From: Synchiropus splendidus
Lineage: Eukaryota; Chordata; Actinopteri; Syngnathiformes; Callionymidae
Length of the DNA stretch: 64,000 bases
Direction of reading: 5' to 3'
NCBI RefSeq assembly: GCF_027744825.2
Contig: NC_071342.1
Span: 9,753,501-9,817,500, forward strand
Shown: positions 1-13,100 of the stretch, one piece after another
Numbering within the stretch: the stretch's first letter is position 1
How the letters are laid out: each line of letters starts with the position of its first letter
The notes under the pieces: generated by a model
The model's input: only the letters and a program-made list of their open reading frames with translations
What the model was told of the DNA's origin: nothing
The model's database searches: none
Translations under genes and position numbers: made by a program

Positions 1-983
1 TCTGTGGACATCACTGTCTTGTTTTCTGACTTTGATAACTCGACGTCCCTCCGAGGTAACTGGGTCTTTACCGAGTAATCTATTGAAAATTCAACCCAGA
101 GCGGAATAGCTTTATAGCAACATAGCTAGCCACATTATGACCACCGGAGCCTTTCATTTTGAATGCTTCAGTTCTAAAGACGGAGATACATTTGAATGCG
201 GTTGAGCTAGTTTCTCTACTTTTCTATCGGCTTCTCCCTTCTGGGGTCGCCACAGCGGATCATCCTCCTCCATCTCACCCTTCCTCATGTCCTCCTTCAC
301 CACCTCCATCAATCTCCTCTTTGGCCTTCCGCTCCACCTTCTGCCTGGCAGTTCCAACCTCAACATCTTCCTACCAATGTTCTGGCTCTCTCACCTATGT
401 CCAAGCCATCTCGCAGTTTGTACACATTAATAGATGTGTGTGCGTGTGCCACTGCCTGAATTGAATGTCTTGCTAGCTTGTTTTGAAGCTGGCATTCTGT
501 TATTTTGCTATTCAAACACATGAACTGGTTGACCGATTGAGTTGGAAAATAATGGTAATTTTGATTCACCCACATCAATGTGAAAACTGTATTTGTATCA
601 TCCAGAAAAATGACCGATGAGTGGGTGGATATTGAGCAAAGTTGGTCGGACAGTGTGCAGTTAGATGGATGGATTGGTTTGAAGGTCGATGGTTAGAAGG
701 GTAGCAGAGTAGAATGACATACAGATGGACCGACTTTAGGCTGGAGTGGAGTGGAGGAGAGGATGAAAGGTTATCTGATTTGAAGTAGAGTACACAGGCA
801 GACAAATGAAAACACTGCTGGAAGGATCTAATAAAAGTCTGGAGAGAGGATGGAATGATAAGAGTCTAATGGAGGAAGCTGAATCAGCCGAACCAGTGCT
901 GACGCACACTTTCACCAGGATATACCGAAGGACTACTGTTGTTGGAGAGACGATCTCGCGCAGCTTGTTCAGCTTCCACTCAC
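1..983. other. pld5 intron 2 (part)
   Basis: Non-coding sequence to the left of pld5 exon 2. The only recognisable item is the LINE tail at about 165-410. Between about 600 and 800 there are repeated GGTTGGATGG-like short motifs but no clear tandem unit. Confidence 0.7.
165..410 (-). mobile_element. 3' end of an RTE-type LINE
   Basis: The minus strand encodes a degraded reverse-transcriptase C-terminus containing GRPKRRLMEVVKEDM, an EEDD stretch and the nucleotide string CTGTGGCGACCCC followed by AGAAGGGAGAAGCC. This is the well-known 3' end of widespread animal RTE-type LINEs (GRPKxRWMDVVxxDM ... CGCTGTGGCGACCCC). The copy is short, 5'-truncated and mutated. Confidence 0.7.
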
Positions 984-1120
984 CTGCAGTCCCTGCTACA
1001 GTTCTCCTCTGTGATGCCGTCCTCATCTTCGCCCCAAATGTCCACAGCAGAGAAGATCAGCGCCACCAGCACAGCGAAGCAGCACACCAAGGCAAAGATC
1101 ACGATGCACTTCTGCTGAGA
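984..1120 (-). CDS. pld5: pld5 coding exon 2 (transmembrane segment)
   Basis: On the minus strand the acceptor TTCTTTGTTGCAG (ending at 1121) precedes TCTCAGCAGAAG. The exon ends CTGCAG at 984 before a consensus GTGAGT donor. It encodes SQQKCIVIFALVCC and a further hydrophobic run to about FSAVDI, forming the signal-anchor, then the acidic GEDEDGITEENC start of the lumenal region. The exon ends in phase 2. In other vertebrates the next exon starts near IALVENIPEG; it is not in this window. Length, phase and both splice sites agree with a real exon. Confidence 0.93.
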
Positions 1121-4100
1121 CTGCAACAAAGAAGAGAAAAGCAGCATTGATTTGTTATTTCAATACCTGTTCAAACAAGGCCAAAAGTGCCCCAACCTTG
1201 CCCCCATTAGCTGCCGATAGAGCTGATGTGTCTTATGATTTATGCCAAGCTCAGCGGCTTTCTCGCTGCGTTAATGAGAAATTAACAGAAACATTGAGGC
1301 GGGACGATTGAACGGTCTCAACTCCCAGCATGCTCCTCTCCAGTCCTTCAATGGCTGTCAACATCTGGGCCGCGATAACAAGTCAGTTTCAAACACCTAA
1401 TTCTGAATTTCCTACCACAGTTACTCAATGTTGGGGGACAATTCCTGGGTAAAAGAAAGTGGACTTGTTAGTGCGTAGCCTCCAAAACCTCTTATAACTT
1501 CAACATAAAACGTCCCTCATGATGCTTTACAGCATGTGCCAAACTAAGGCTTTAAATGTGCACAAAAGTGCAGTAAAAACGTCATCATTTCCCCACTGTG
1601 GGACCAATAAGGTTAAAGGATCTACATATCTATATCTATCATCTCACACCACATCCCTCTTGTGCTATGATATCACATTCTAGTTTGTTATTTTACTCTA
1701 CAATGAATACAATTTTTTTTGGCTTGACTTGAGTTTTGTACTCCTGTGTCATGAAAAAACATGTTGGCACACGATTCACGCTTTAAGGACAGAATTTAAT
1801 TTAACTATACATTTTGTCTGACAATTTATTTACTTATAAAGAGAGGCCTTTCCTATTAAAAACAACAATAAAACCATGAAACCAAATCAGTATTCAAGGG
1901 CTAAAAACTTGGAATTATAACATGTTTAAGGAGAATGAATGAATGATAAGTGTGAAAACTGACCACTGTAACGTCCTGAAAGAGGTTTAATTTGGGATCT
2001 TTTTTACCATGTTTGTGGAAAAACTGCCTTGATGTGGAAGACAGAAGACAGCACGAACTAAACAACAGAAATGTAAAAGGCCCAAGTCTTTGTAAAATAG
2101 GGGGCAAAATAAGGCACAAACCTAATTATCCTTCAACACAACAGATCATTAACAGACAGCAAGAGTTATTATTCCCTTTAATCCAACAACATCAACAGCT
2201 CTGGGCAAACACGAGACTTCTGATTGCTTTCATTGTGAGCGTCACATGGGAGCTAAAATGAAGCCTCACTTAGTCAATATATTGTCCCCAGTGGAGGCAC
2301 TGCACTCTCACGTTCACTCCGCCATCTGTCTGGGAGTCTGTCCCTGTTCAGTCGGCTCTCCGGCTTGTTGTAATATTAAAGAGCAGGATGAAGGTTAAAC
2401 CAGCGTCCACTTGACCAAGCCAACTTGTGCTCAATCAGGAGACAGGACAAGAGAGAGAGAGTCTAAGGCTCCTCTCCTGCTGGGCAACTCCAGGCACTTA
2501 GCCACACTCCACCAAGACTCGGGGTAAATGGAGGTTAACTCAAAACTGTCAAACATCTGCCTCATCCCAGGAGCCAGCCTCGGATTCCAGTCCCTGTTTG
2601 CACGTGTGCTCGGATGTAAATGTGCAGACTTTGGCATTTCTCTGAAAAGGTCAGGATGAAAGTATGAGCAGGAGACGGGGGAATCTGACACGCGAGCGCA
2701 GAGCTGGATCAATGGAGACACAATTACAGGAAGCTGCTGCTGCGTGGCTTATGTTGTATGTTAACAACTATTTGGGGAATATTTTAAAGTTAATAGCAGC
2801 AACTGTTCTGCCTGAAACACTTTGTATTCCAGCTATCCCAGCGTGCGACTCCCTCAGTGCCTTGTTTAGCAGTGTCACACAGTTGATTTAAATTCAAGGA
2901 GAATGCATAAGTGGAGATGGTGAGGAGTGGGGTCGGCGGGTCTGAGTTTGGAGAAAAAAGTGGACTTCATTAGGTTTATGTACCAATGTGTCCAGAGAAA
3001 TGGGGACTGTTCGCAACAATCATTTTGTACACTTCACTGCCTCAGTGGGCTGCAGGACTGAGCAGCAGCAATCTGAAATGGCGACATTTTAAACTGAAGT
3101 ACGAACTTGAACTTTAACCCTGATAAGCTGCAAACACTTTTAATTAGACACACTAGTGTAATCGGTGGACCATGAAAACGTCCAGCTGGAATTTGGAATC
3201 AGACGGGGTTATGAAGATGTCAAGGAAATACAGTTTTACAGCGATAATGTCTGTTTTCTTTCGGATCCAGCTCAACAGCTATTGAAGATACATACACGGC
3301 TGTGGAACTGTGCATAATCATGCAGTTTGAATAAATGAGGGTAAAACTGAATTTAAATTCAGCGCAGTGTTGCATTAAGCAGGAACCGGAAACGTGCCTC
3401 GACGACATCACAAGACTCAGCCATCCATTAGGTGCAGGTAAACAAGCTGTTCAGCCTCAGTATCAGAGAAGAGATACTGACCCGTCGCGTGGCAGCTGGA
3501 TGCTTTAATCTGTGAGCATGTAAGCCTGTACTCCCCAAAAGATGAAGCGTGTCATAAAAAAAAAAAAATGAATGGAGGACGAGTGGACAGCCATCTGCAA
3601 TCATTCGCCTCTCCGCAGGAATCTTTTAGCATTAAAGTCAGCCTCAAATGGGCAGCAATACCCACAGTTTACAAATGTAAACAAACATAAAGGTGGAGGA
3701 GAGAAGCAGCAATATCAAAAGACTAAGACCCTTTGCTTACCCACATGCAGTATATGATTGTCCACTCTTGACTCAGCAGCATCAGAACCTTCACCCTCTG
3801 ACAAGTGTGAGTCACAGTTTCCAAAATGTCGTGATCTTCTCCCTCACGAACCATTGACAAATCTCTGAAATCTTTGCTGATATTGCTTGTGACGTCCTCT
3901 GCACCTGAGGGCTGAGACATGTTTGTTTACAGCATTGGTGCCTCCAGTATGTTCCTCATGTGAGGTTCAGTGAGGACCTTCTCCTCCTCTCAGAACCTAA
4001 TCATCTAGAATCTTCCTGCTCAGCATGAAAGGTTTTTCCTGTGAGAAGAGAGTGATTTGAAAAGGTGGCTGCATCTGCGGCAAACTCTCCACACTTGGAA

Positions 4101-7100
4101 ATAATAACAGTCTTGCGGTAAGAGATAGGAGACATCTGCAACCTCACAGTACTATTCCAGGCTTACCGTGTGCACAGTATGGATGAGGAGGTGCTGACAC
4201 ATTTGATGTTTTCAATGTCAACATTGTCAAATACATGTGGGGTACGAACTCGCCAAAACTTTCACTCCTTTAACACAGCGGTTCAACGCAGCAGTTTCCT
4301 TTGTGGTGCAATAGCGCCAGCTCATTTGTTTCATAAGGTTCATCGTTTGACATGAATGCTTCATGTTCTGTATTATTTACTTGTAAGATGCCAATGTGAA
4401 GTATCATTTAATGATAAAAACAAAACAGGAAATAGTCTAGCGTGAGCTAGGTGACGTCATCAGAAGCTTGAAGCTGGGGTACACACTGTTGTTGCCTAGC
4501 TACAGGCTTATACACTCACATGGCGTACAGCTCTGAATATACATGACCTTTTTGAACTTTGCAAGTTCTGATAATCCAAACTGGTTCCTGTACTTTGTAG
4601 CACTGTCTCTCGACTTTAATTTTTAAAGCACTAGTACAACACAGAAGGCAAAGGGCATGTTCAGAATAGACACAGAGGAGGAGGGTCAGTTTTGAAGGGC
4701 GAAAGATTCAGTGGAGGTCAGACACGATCAGGATCAAAAGTCTGGCAGGAAACAGCCGGCTCTGAGTCGAGGCTGCTCCTGAGGAGTGGGGAGGTGATGA
4801 GGCACAGTGGATGCCTCATTCAGGCGAATTGTGAGAGCCAGGAGTGGTGGAATTCCCTCACTGGACTGTGGCTAGTGACATCAACACACTCCTCTCAAGT
4901 AGCATATAACAGTCTTTGAATTGATGAGCTATGATCAAGATGACTTCAGTCGCCGGAAGATCTGAAACCAATGATTGTATAAAGGTGGAATCGTAAGATA
5001 AACATGGCTGATGCACTGTTCCTGTAAGATATCTTGGTCTTGGTTCTATTGTTTTCGTCTTCAATCATCTTTGCTGAGACATTTTTCCACTGCACCGTCA
5101 AGGTGTCAGGAATAAGTGAAGTACCAAGCAGTTTGTAGATGTGTTGTGAAGACAGTTTCAGTTATGTCAGTTCTGCATCACGGTGCGTCTCACTTCACCA
5201 AAATAAATCACCTGGGGGAGATCAGCTAAATGTGGAACATGAAACAAGCATTAAGTTGCAACAACACTCGGGTTGCACCAATACCAATGATGTGTTATCC
5301 AGTGTCAGATGAAAGCATCAGGCCTGAATTATTAAATGCAAGAGATCAAGGGTGGAAGCAGCAGCACACAGGAGAGGACACGTCAGTTTCACAGCTTCTG
5401 AAAGGCTGAGTGGACTGACCAGAGATGGACGTTATGTAAGGACCGCTAGCAAAACTTGAAAACCATGGTCGCACACATCCTCCATGGTTGCTGTACGCAT
5501 TTGTCCTCACTGAACACATGTACAAACCCCTCATATAGACGTGAAATTGTTTTCCTGTTCCATCGGACACAAGATTTTCTTAGGTGTAAACCTCAAATGC
5601 ACACTTGAGAAAACCTCTTTTAAGGTGATAACCTGTAATGCATGAATGTGAAACCCTCCAATGTGCAAAAGTGAAAACCTCTAGTGCACACAACTGAAAA
5701 TAAAATCAAAACTCTGAGTGAAAACATCAAACGCACAAATGAAAATTACTTGCACCGAAGTGAAAACCTTTTGCTAAAAGGGAAAAACTCATATGTCCAA
5801 CCTTTAATTCATGAATGTGAAACCCTGTAATGCCAAAATCCACATGAGTGAAAACCTTTCCTGCTCACTTGTGAACACTTACACAAAAAAAGTAATCTTA
5901 TTTTATCGCTTAGCTGGAGATTAATCACACTCTTGTGTTGATAAAATCTTGCTTATTACATTTAAAACAGATAAAAAGTGTGATTTATTTGTGATCAATT
6001 CGATGGTGCGACTGAACGAGATTGAAAAACTGTCAATTGGTGCCAGCATACACAATACAGCAGATTTAAATTATTCATAGGGAAAGCATATGACATATAT
6101 TAATAACAAGCACAACACTTTTTGAGGATGATTGCACTAGCAGATAGGTGTGCGATGATGTGGCTTCACCTTTGTTGTCACAGGGTTTCACCTCTGAGCC
6201 GCAGCCTTATGGAAAGTGGCTGTGTTCTGTTCTCTGGAGAGTTGCTGTGCTTTCACTTCCAAACTGTGTGACAGGCGGTGGAACAGACACGCACCTCTGC
6301 ACCCTCTCACGCACCCTCATCACAGCAGCAACACATTTTTATAAAGTTAACAAACCCAGAGGAAGGAGGTCTGTTTACAAATGCCGCACGGACATCAGGA
6401 TTGAAACGTAAACATAGCGGCTCATATGGGCCTCTGGAAGGTGATAGACCTGAGCAGCAGGAAGCATTCTCAAACACACTTGAGGATTTTTGTCACGTTA
6501 TGAACAGGAGCCCGTTTTCCATCTCTGGTCAATTTTAAAAAGCCCATAATCATCTCGGCATGACGCTGTCGGTAACTTAAAAGAGAAGAAACCAGGAGCT
6601 CGGCAGCGAGTGGCCCCATGCCCAGTGAAGACGGGTCTTTGAAGATTTTCCGCTGTCATTCTGTTTGTGGGCTTTAAGGAGCTAAATATCTGCCAGTATG
6701 AATGCAGCAAAGCTATTCTTCAATAAACAATTAACAGAGTGACTAAAGATGCCGGCTTACTTTTGTTTGGGCACAAAAACATCTGTTCATTCTGGACCTT
6801 TGAAACACACTCAATCAAGAGTAAATCACTCGCACGATGTTCACACCATGTTTAGCTTTCCTTTAGCTCCCAAATTCATTTTGCTTGCTGGATGCTTCCA
6901 TCAGTCTTAACACCTACAGCTGCTGTGTAGGAAACACAAAGTGCCTGCAGAGAATAAGAGTACATTCAAACATCTGTTCATAGAATGCCTTCACTTTTCC
7001 AGTCACTTTTTTTACCTGCGCTAAGAGGATAAATGATCTTCAGTGTTTATTAGACGCAAAATAACTCAAAAACAGATGGACAAGATTTTCACTGATCATT

Positions 7101-10100
7101 TCAAACACTGTTTCTGTCTCGGTGGCCTGAGTCTGATTCACTCCCTGCTGTGCTGCCTTGCACCTCTGGGCCTCAGGCGATGTCCTTTGCAAGACATGCT
7201 GGAAGTTACACAAATGCACATGAAGTTGCTAGGTTAGAGTAGATGTAACGGTGTGTGCTCAAGTTGTTAATAAAAGTCCTGAAAGTAATCTTCAGCCTGG
7301 CATATTTTATGACATGGTGTCAGAAGTGGCCCACTGAGCGATCGACCGCGAGGACGAGATGAAGAAGTTTCATGCGCCGGGGTTGCTAGACTTCACCCAA
7401 CCGTTGACATGGCCGGTATGGAGACAGTGCTCCTCTCGCTTCCGGATTGCTACGAAGCTTGACAAGGAGGACGGCGAAATTCAAGTGAACACACTGCTAT
7501 ATGCCATGAGTAAGGAAGCTGAGCCCATATTCAGCACGTTCACCTTCTGTAGGATGTGGAGGATTACTACAGGGAAACAATGGTAAGTGCCAATTTGGTA
7601 AATCTGAGGTCCAGTACTTTGTCCACGTGATTGGGAAAGACGGCGTCTGACCAGACACAAGTAGAGTCAGAGCAATAACTGAGCTACAGAGTCCCACCAA
7701 CCTTACGCCTGACCATTAGAATGATCAACTATTTGAGGAAAGTCCTCGCTGACCTCTCATCCGTTATGCACCCCATCAACAGCTTGCTGAAAAAGGATAC
7801 TGCGTGGGTCTGGAGTGAGGCCCAAGAGCAAGCGCTCATGAACGGTGCTGGCATACTACAACGGATCCAGACCAACCGCAGTCAGTGCCGATGCCAGCAG
7901 CTTCGGTCTGGGTCAAGGCCAAGGTCCTACTACGTCCAAACAGACCAAGGGACACTCACCCGTCGGAACCGGAGACACATCCAGGAAGACCCGGGGGCAC
8001 CAGATCAGATCACTGCGTCAAACAATCCTGGCGGAAACCCTGCATTTGAAGTTTGGATTTTCTTTAAACCAGCACAACGGCAAAAGTCTTGCTGTAAAGT
8101 TTATGTCCTTTTACACAATTTTTTATTTCATGTTTCTAATAAAATATAAAACACCAAGTGTATCATTCATAAATGCATATACTGTCAACAATCAAAACAG
8201 TAACTGCAAAATTGCATAGAGGATGCATTAAGTCACTTTATTCAAGAAGCTTATTTCAGATTTTTAATATTTTAGCGGTGGAACATATAAGTCAACTGGA
8301 AAAAAAAGCATGGAATGAAAATAATGACTAAAATGTTTTGACTACAATACACTGAGTTTTTCATTTGCCTAAAATTAGACTGAATTGCTGTGACTAAAAA
8401 GCATATTGAATTAGACAGATAAAATAAAGTCACGGTGACAACAAAATCACAGGATGGTAGTGTTGTAGTTAGAGACCAAGCTGAATGTGTGATGTGTGTG
8501 TGTGTGTGTGTGAATATACTTCTGTATATTGTTTCACTGAATAGACTTGTCTCTCTATGCTCAGGTCTTGACATGCTTTTGACTACAATACTACTGGATG
8601 TTTGTACATTTTCTGTGTGTGTGAACTTGTGTTTGACTGCGAAACAGGAGAGGAGATGGAATTTTGCTTGGGCTAAAAATGATGCGCTCTTCCGAGGACA
8701 CTCATTCTTGGGATTTGTCCAGATCACAGGAGTCTAGAGTTTCTCTGGATATCTTCTAGATAATCTGGAAAATAAAACTACATCCGATCTTGGTCATGAA
8801 ACTGTGGACTAGTTTGCAGCTATTAGCTGGTGGTGGATTTTACCGAATATATGGAGTTTTTGCACCATAGGATGGATCAACTAGGTAATACCTAGATGAG
8901 ATCTGCTGGTCCTCCAGTCGAGGTAAGAGAGAGTGTCAGATGTTTCAGGTTTCTGGTCATGCTGCTGCAAAGATTTGAATTCCTCTATTGGTCTGCCAAG
9001 AAGCCAGTGGAGTCCAGTGAGAGAAAAAGGTACCTAGTGTCTACTGAACTATTGAGTTGGAGCTGGATGAAAAACAGGCCGATGTTCTGGGAGCCGCCGA
9101 TGATCCCAGGAGTCAATAAGCAGACTAATGACCTGGTGCTCATAAAGTGTGTTATGGATAAGTCCTCGATGGTAATTACACAAATGAGCTTCCACTAGCA
9201 CGACTGTGTATGATAAACATAACGCATAACGACCAGTCCTGTAACACGGCGGGCCGCGAGCCAACTTCTGCCCACATCTGTGGATAGAAACAATGGAGCA
9301 GGAACACCATCCATCTTTCAGACAAGAACACAGAAGCACGCTGCGATCTGGAATACTAAAAGAAGCAAGTTGGCAGACAGATGAGACAGTAACGTTATGT
9401 TGTGCCATCATTTGTCCTCAATAAGTGTCCCAGGGAAATGTCTTGGTGTGACGGATGTCCGCTCGTCGGGTAAGTAATACCAATTGATTAATTCGGACAA
9501 AAAAGTCTTTCTGTCTAAACAATGAATGTGTTATTGTCAGTGAGATATGATTTTACTAAACCCATTATGGTGCTGTGATAAATCCATGTTGATAAATATT
9601 TTAAAGGCTTATCCTGCAGACTTCTCTGCAGCCCACTGACTGCATCCCCTCTGAAATTAATGATCACAGGAAGGTTGGAGTCTATCCTGACCAAGTATAG
9701 GCACCACTGCCTCACGCACCAACTTCTGATGACAGTTTTGAGAAGTAAGGAATGCTGGTGGCCTGGTGGTTAGGTCTGGTGCTTTCACACTTGCAACCGA
9801 GGTTTCAATCCTGGCCCTTTTTTGTGAGGAGCCAACACAATTCTTGATAGAGGTATGCACTGCCTCAGCGCTTTTCTGTACATAACTTGTGAAAACATTA
9901 AGACCAGACACTGTACTTATATTGTATTGTAAACCCTCAAGAGGCGGTCTAAAGTGTCATTCTACTTGTAAAAAAGTTTTTATTTTCTGTCACAAGGATT
10001 CAAATACTCCTCACTGCAGAACCAATAGATGGGGCTTCATCAGGTCCAGGATGGAACCCACCATCCCAGGACCATCACCATCCTATGCAGATTGAATAAT

Positions 10101-13100
10101 ATCTAAGCCAGAGTGCTCTCCTGGTCCTGCAGTACATGCTGGTACTCTCAGTTAGTTTTAGAATGAGGGAAGTTTGAGAGAAATTGATTCACTGAGCAAG
10201 ATTATGAAAAAACACTGTAAAATCCGACTTGAAATTAGAGAGAATATGGAACATTTTTTCAAGTTAGGGCAAATAATATTTAGAGTGGAAGTAAAATCTG
10301 AATATGATCCATGTGTCAGCCCTCAATGTATTTTTCAGGTAAAATCAATAACACTATACTAACGACGATAAATAGCATTTGAAAGAAAAAAAGGTAAAAG
10401 ATAAAAGTAAAATAGAGTTGTGCCAGCATACTCACCTAGAGTTAAAGTCTAGAAAAAATGCAATATAATAATGCAATATTTTGAGCGTGCCTTCAGTATA
10501 TTAAATCTATTTCAATGTATTCAGTGATTTCTGAAACTCACTTTAATGTGGTCAACAACTGAGAAAAGACAGTCCCTCAATCACATGTGTGGGAGTGAGC
10601 GGTAACAGCAGGAGAATCCAGCTTCCTGAATTTATTCTGACAGTCCAGCACCTTGTAGCCTACACACACAAAAAAACTCATCACTTCCCGCTCACCTGGG
10701 ACCCGTCTCTCATTGCATTGTTCAATTTCCTTCTCTGCTATCTCCCACCCCGCCTCCCAGTCCCTCTTGGACCGATCCTGAAGCCCGTTGGCTTGTTTTT
10801 ATCGAGCAATCCTTCAGTCGTGCAAGGAGAGCGACAACTCTATAGCCAAAGAAGCCGTAATTTATTAGTTCAATTGCAAAACGCCAGTGTCAGGATGAAT
10901 CCCAAGCGACATTGTTTTCGCCAGAGTGGAATCTAGCTGACAAGCACCCTGACTTATGAGCGTCTCATCCAGAGAGCCTGGCTGTGATTTGTGTGTTTGT
11001 GCGGTGGAACATAGGTATCTTTTCAAGGAGCACCCTGATGTGCGTAACAGGCGCGTGTTTATTGAAATTAGCATCACAGCAAGGGGCCAGTCTGTGTAGC
11101 TCCACTGTTATGAGCTCCTTCCACTGAGATGATTATCTTGTTATTAAAGTCGTAATTGCTTGGTGCACTTTTGCTGTGGATTATATGCAAACCTGTCAGT
11201 TTGTTTTCAGAAGTGAGGGACATAAAAACTATTAGCAAAAGTGACTTTTGAGAAATGGTGGTACGATGATTATAATGGTCTACTATAAAAGCATCTGTGT
11301 CACAGGCCTGACACATGTTTGAAGTGAAGTATAACTTTCTTTTTTAAATATTAATCCTTTCTCATGATTCCCCCTCTAGTGAGACTTTGTTTTTGTCAAT
11401 TTCAGGCCACCGTAGATCAAGCGCTACCTGCTTGGGCTGATCCGCGGGAGTGGATTTTGCTGCCTTTATTCATTTCTTTCTCTCTCTTTCAACTGAGGCA
11501 CTGATCTACATAAATCACTTTCATGTCTATGATGTGTTCGGGAGTGTCAGAATTTTCTATACTGGTCAAAATAAACAGGATTAAGAAGGCTTACAGGGTA
11601 TGTGTGTGGTGGGAACACAACAACCCTCTAACTGATTACAAGGTATGTCAATTACGCCTCTTCTGAAAGGGAAATATATATTTCCATGTGCCCATGACAG
11701 AGTTAACAACATGAGGCATTATTTTCATCATGTCCCAAACATAATCATATTTCAGAAGTGAATGATTTTCTTAAAAAAAGATTACTGCTATATCCGTCTC
11801 AGTAATCTCGAACACAAGATTCTATCTCACCACCAATCTATAAGCTCATCCTCCATGCAAGAGAATATGCGGTGAACACACGACAAAATGGCGCAGAAGT
11901 ATTGGAGCTACAACTGGGAAAACACAACATCCAATTGTATAGGATGGTAGTGGTGTTTCTGTAATGAAAAAAAATAATACAAAATGCAGATGAAGAACTG
12001 CTTACTGAAGAGTGACCATGAATGTGGTGCGGATCAGAGATGTGTGTCAGATTTACTCCTCAGGATTAATAGGGGCTAAAAGTCTTTTATTGTCATCAAA
12101 CCCAAACTCTCCTGGGAGCAGCTGGTCCTTCCTACAAATGCAGAATAAATGTAATTTGTCGGTCCCAAACGTTTAACTAATCTTCTGAGTGACCACTTCA
12201 TTGGGCATTTGCAATTCTTTATCAGGAATTGGCATCATAGGGGACAAAAACAGCCTGATTTTGGAACACCAGAGCCGCAAAAATACATTCACTCTTAACA
12301 TCATCCAAGATATTTGACTCTCTTGTGGCCTATGAAACATTAGGGGGTTGAATTGGTCTCCGGGTCTTTAGCTCACGATACACCTGACATTGCTCCTCAA
12401 ACATTTACTACTTGAAAAGATCTTTCAGCAAGTGAAAAGTTTTTTGCCCGGACGCTTGTCAAAATAGAGGAGCAGGTGAGTCTCCTAAATGAACTGGACT
12501 CTCCCAGACTCCGTCCTGACAGATTGCTTAATGGAGTGTTAAGTGTATGATGATGTTAAGAAGGCATCCCAATCGCGAGGTCCAAGGGCCACACACTGCC
12601 AGTCGTTTAATAATATATGGCCCTCCACATAAATTCAAAAGGTCCATTATTGACGCCCTGCTGGTAAACTCACTCACACCACTTTACCCCACATGTTCTG
12701 TACTGCACAAATAGTTTGACTTTAAAGCAGCTATGTGTAGTTTGAGAATATTTGCTTTTGGTGGCACCGCTGGTAAGTGAGTGTAAGTGAGGAGAGGCAG
12801 CAAGAGGCCGACGCAGCTGCAAGACAGACGGACCCATACAATAAAACTTGTCTTGTCACGTTTCAGAAAGACGGGGAAAGTTTGAACATTTACTGAATTG
12901 GAAACAACAAGCTAACAACAATACTATGATCTAGTTATGAGAAATAAATCTGTCTGTAAGATGCAGTATCATCACAGGTCTGTCTCCTTCACATGTCTGG
13001 CTGGAATGCACTATGGAATGTATTACAATTCTGCGAGTAACCGACATCAGTCATTGTGATGTTTCTTACGGGATTCTTCCGTGAAAAACATGCTGAAAAC

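Noticed and set aside
8272..8727. 151-residue minus-strand frame in pld5 intron 1
   Set aside because: Runs through a TG microsatellite and AT-rich sequence, giving Thr-His repeats and hydrophobic noise. No homologue recognised.
9742..9805. Possible tRNA gene
   Set aside because: A-box and B-box-like strings are present, but no acceptor stem or anticodon arm pairs, and the flanks match an interspersed repeat.
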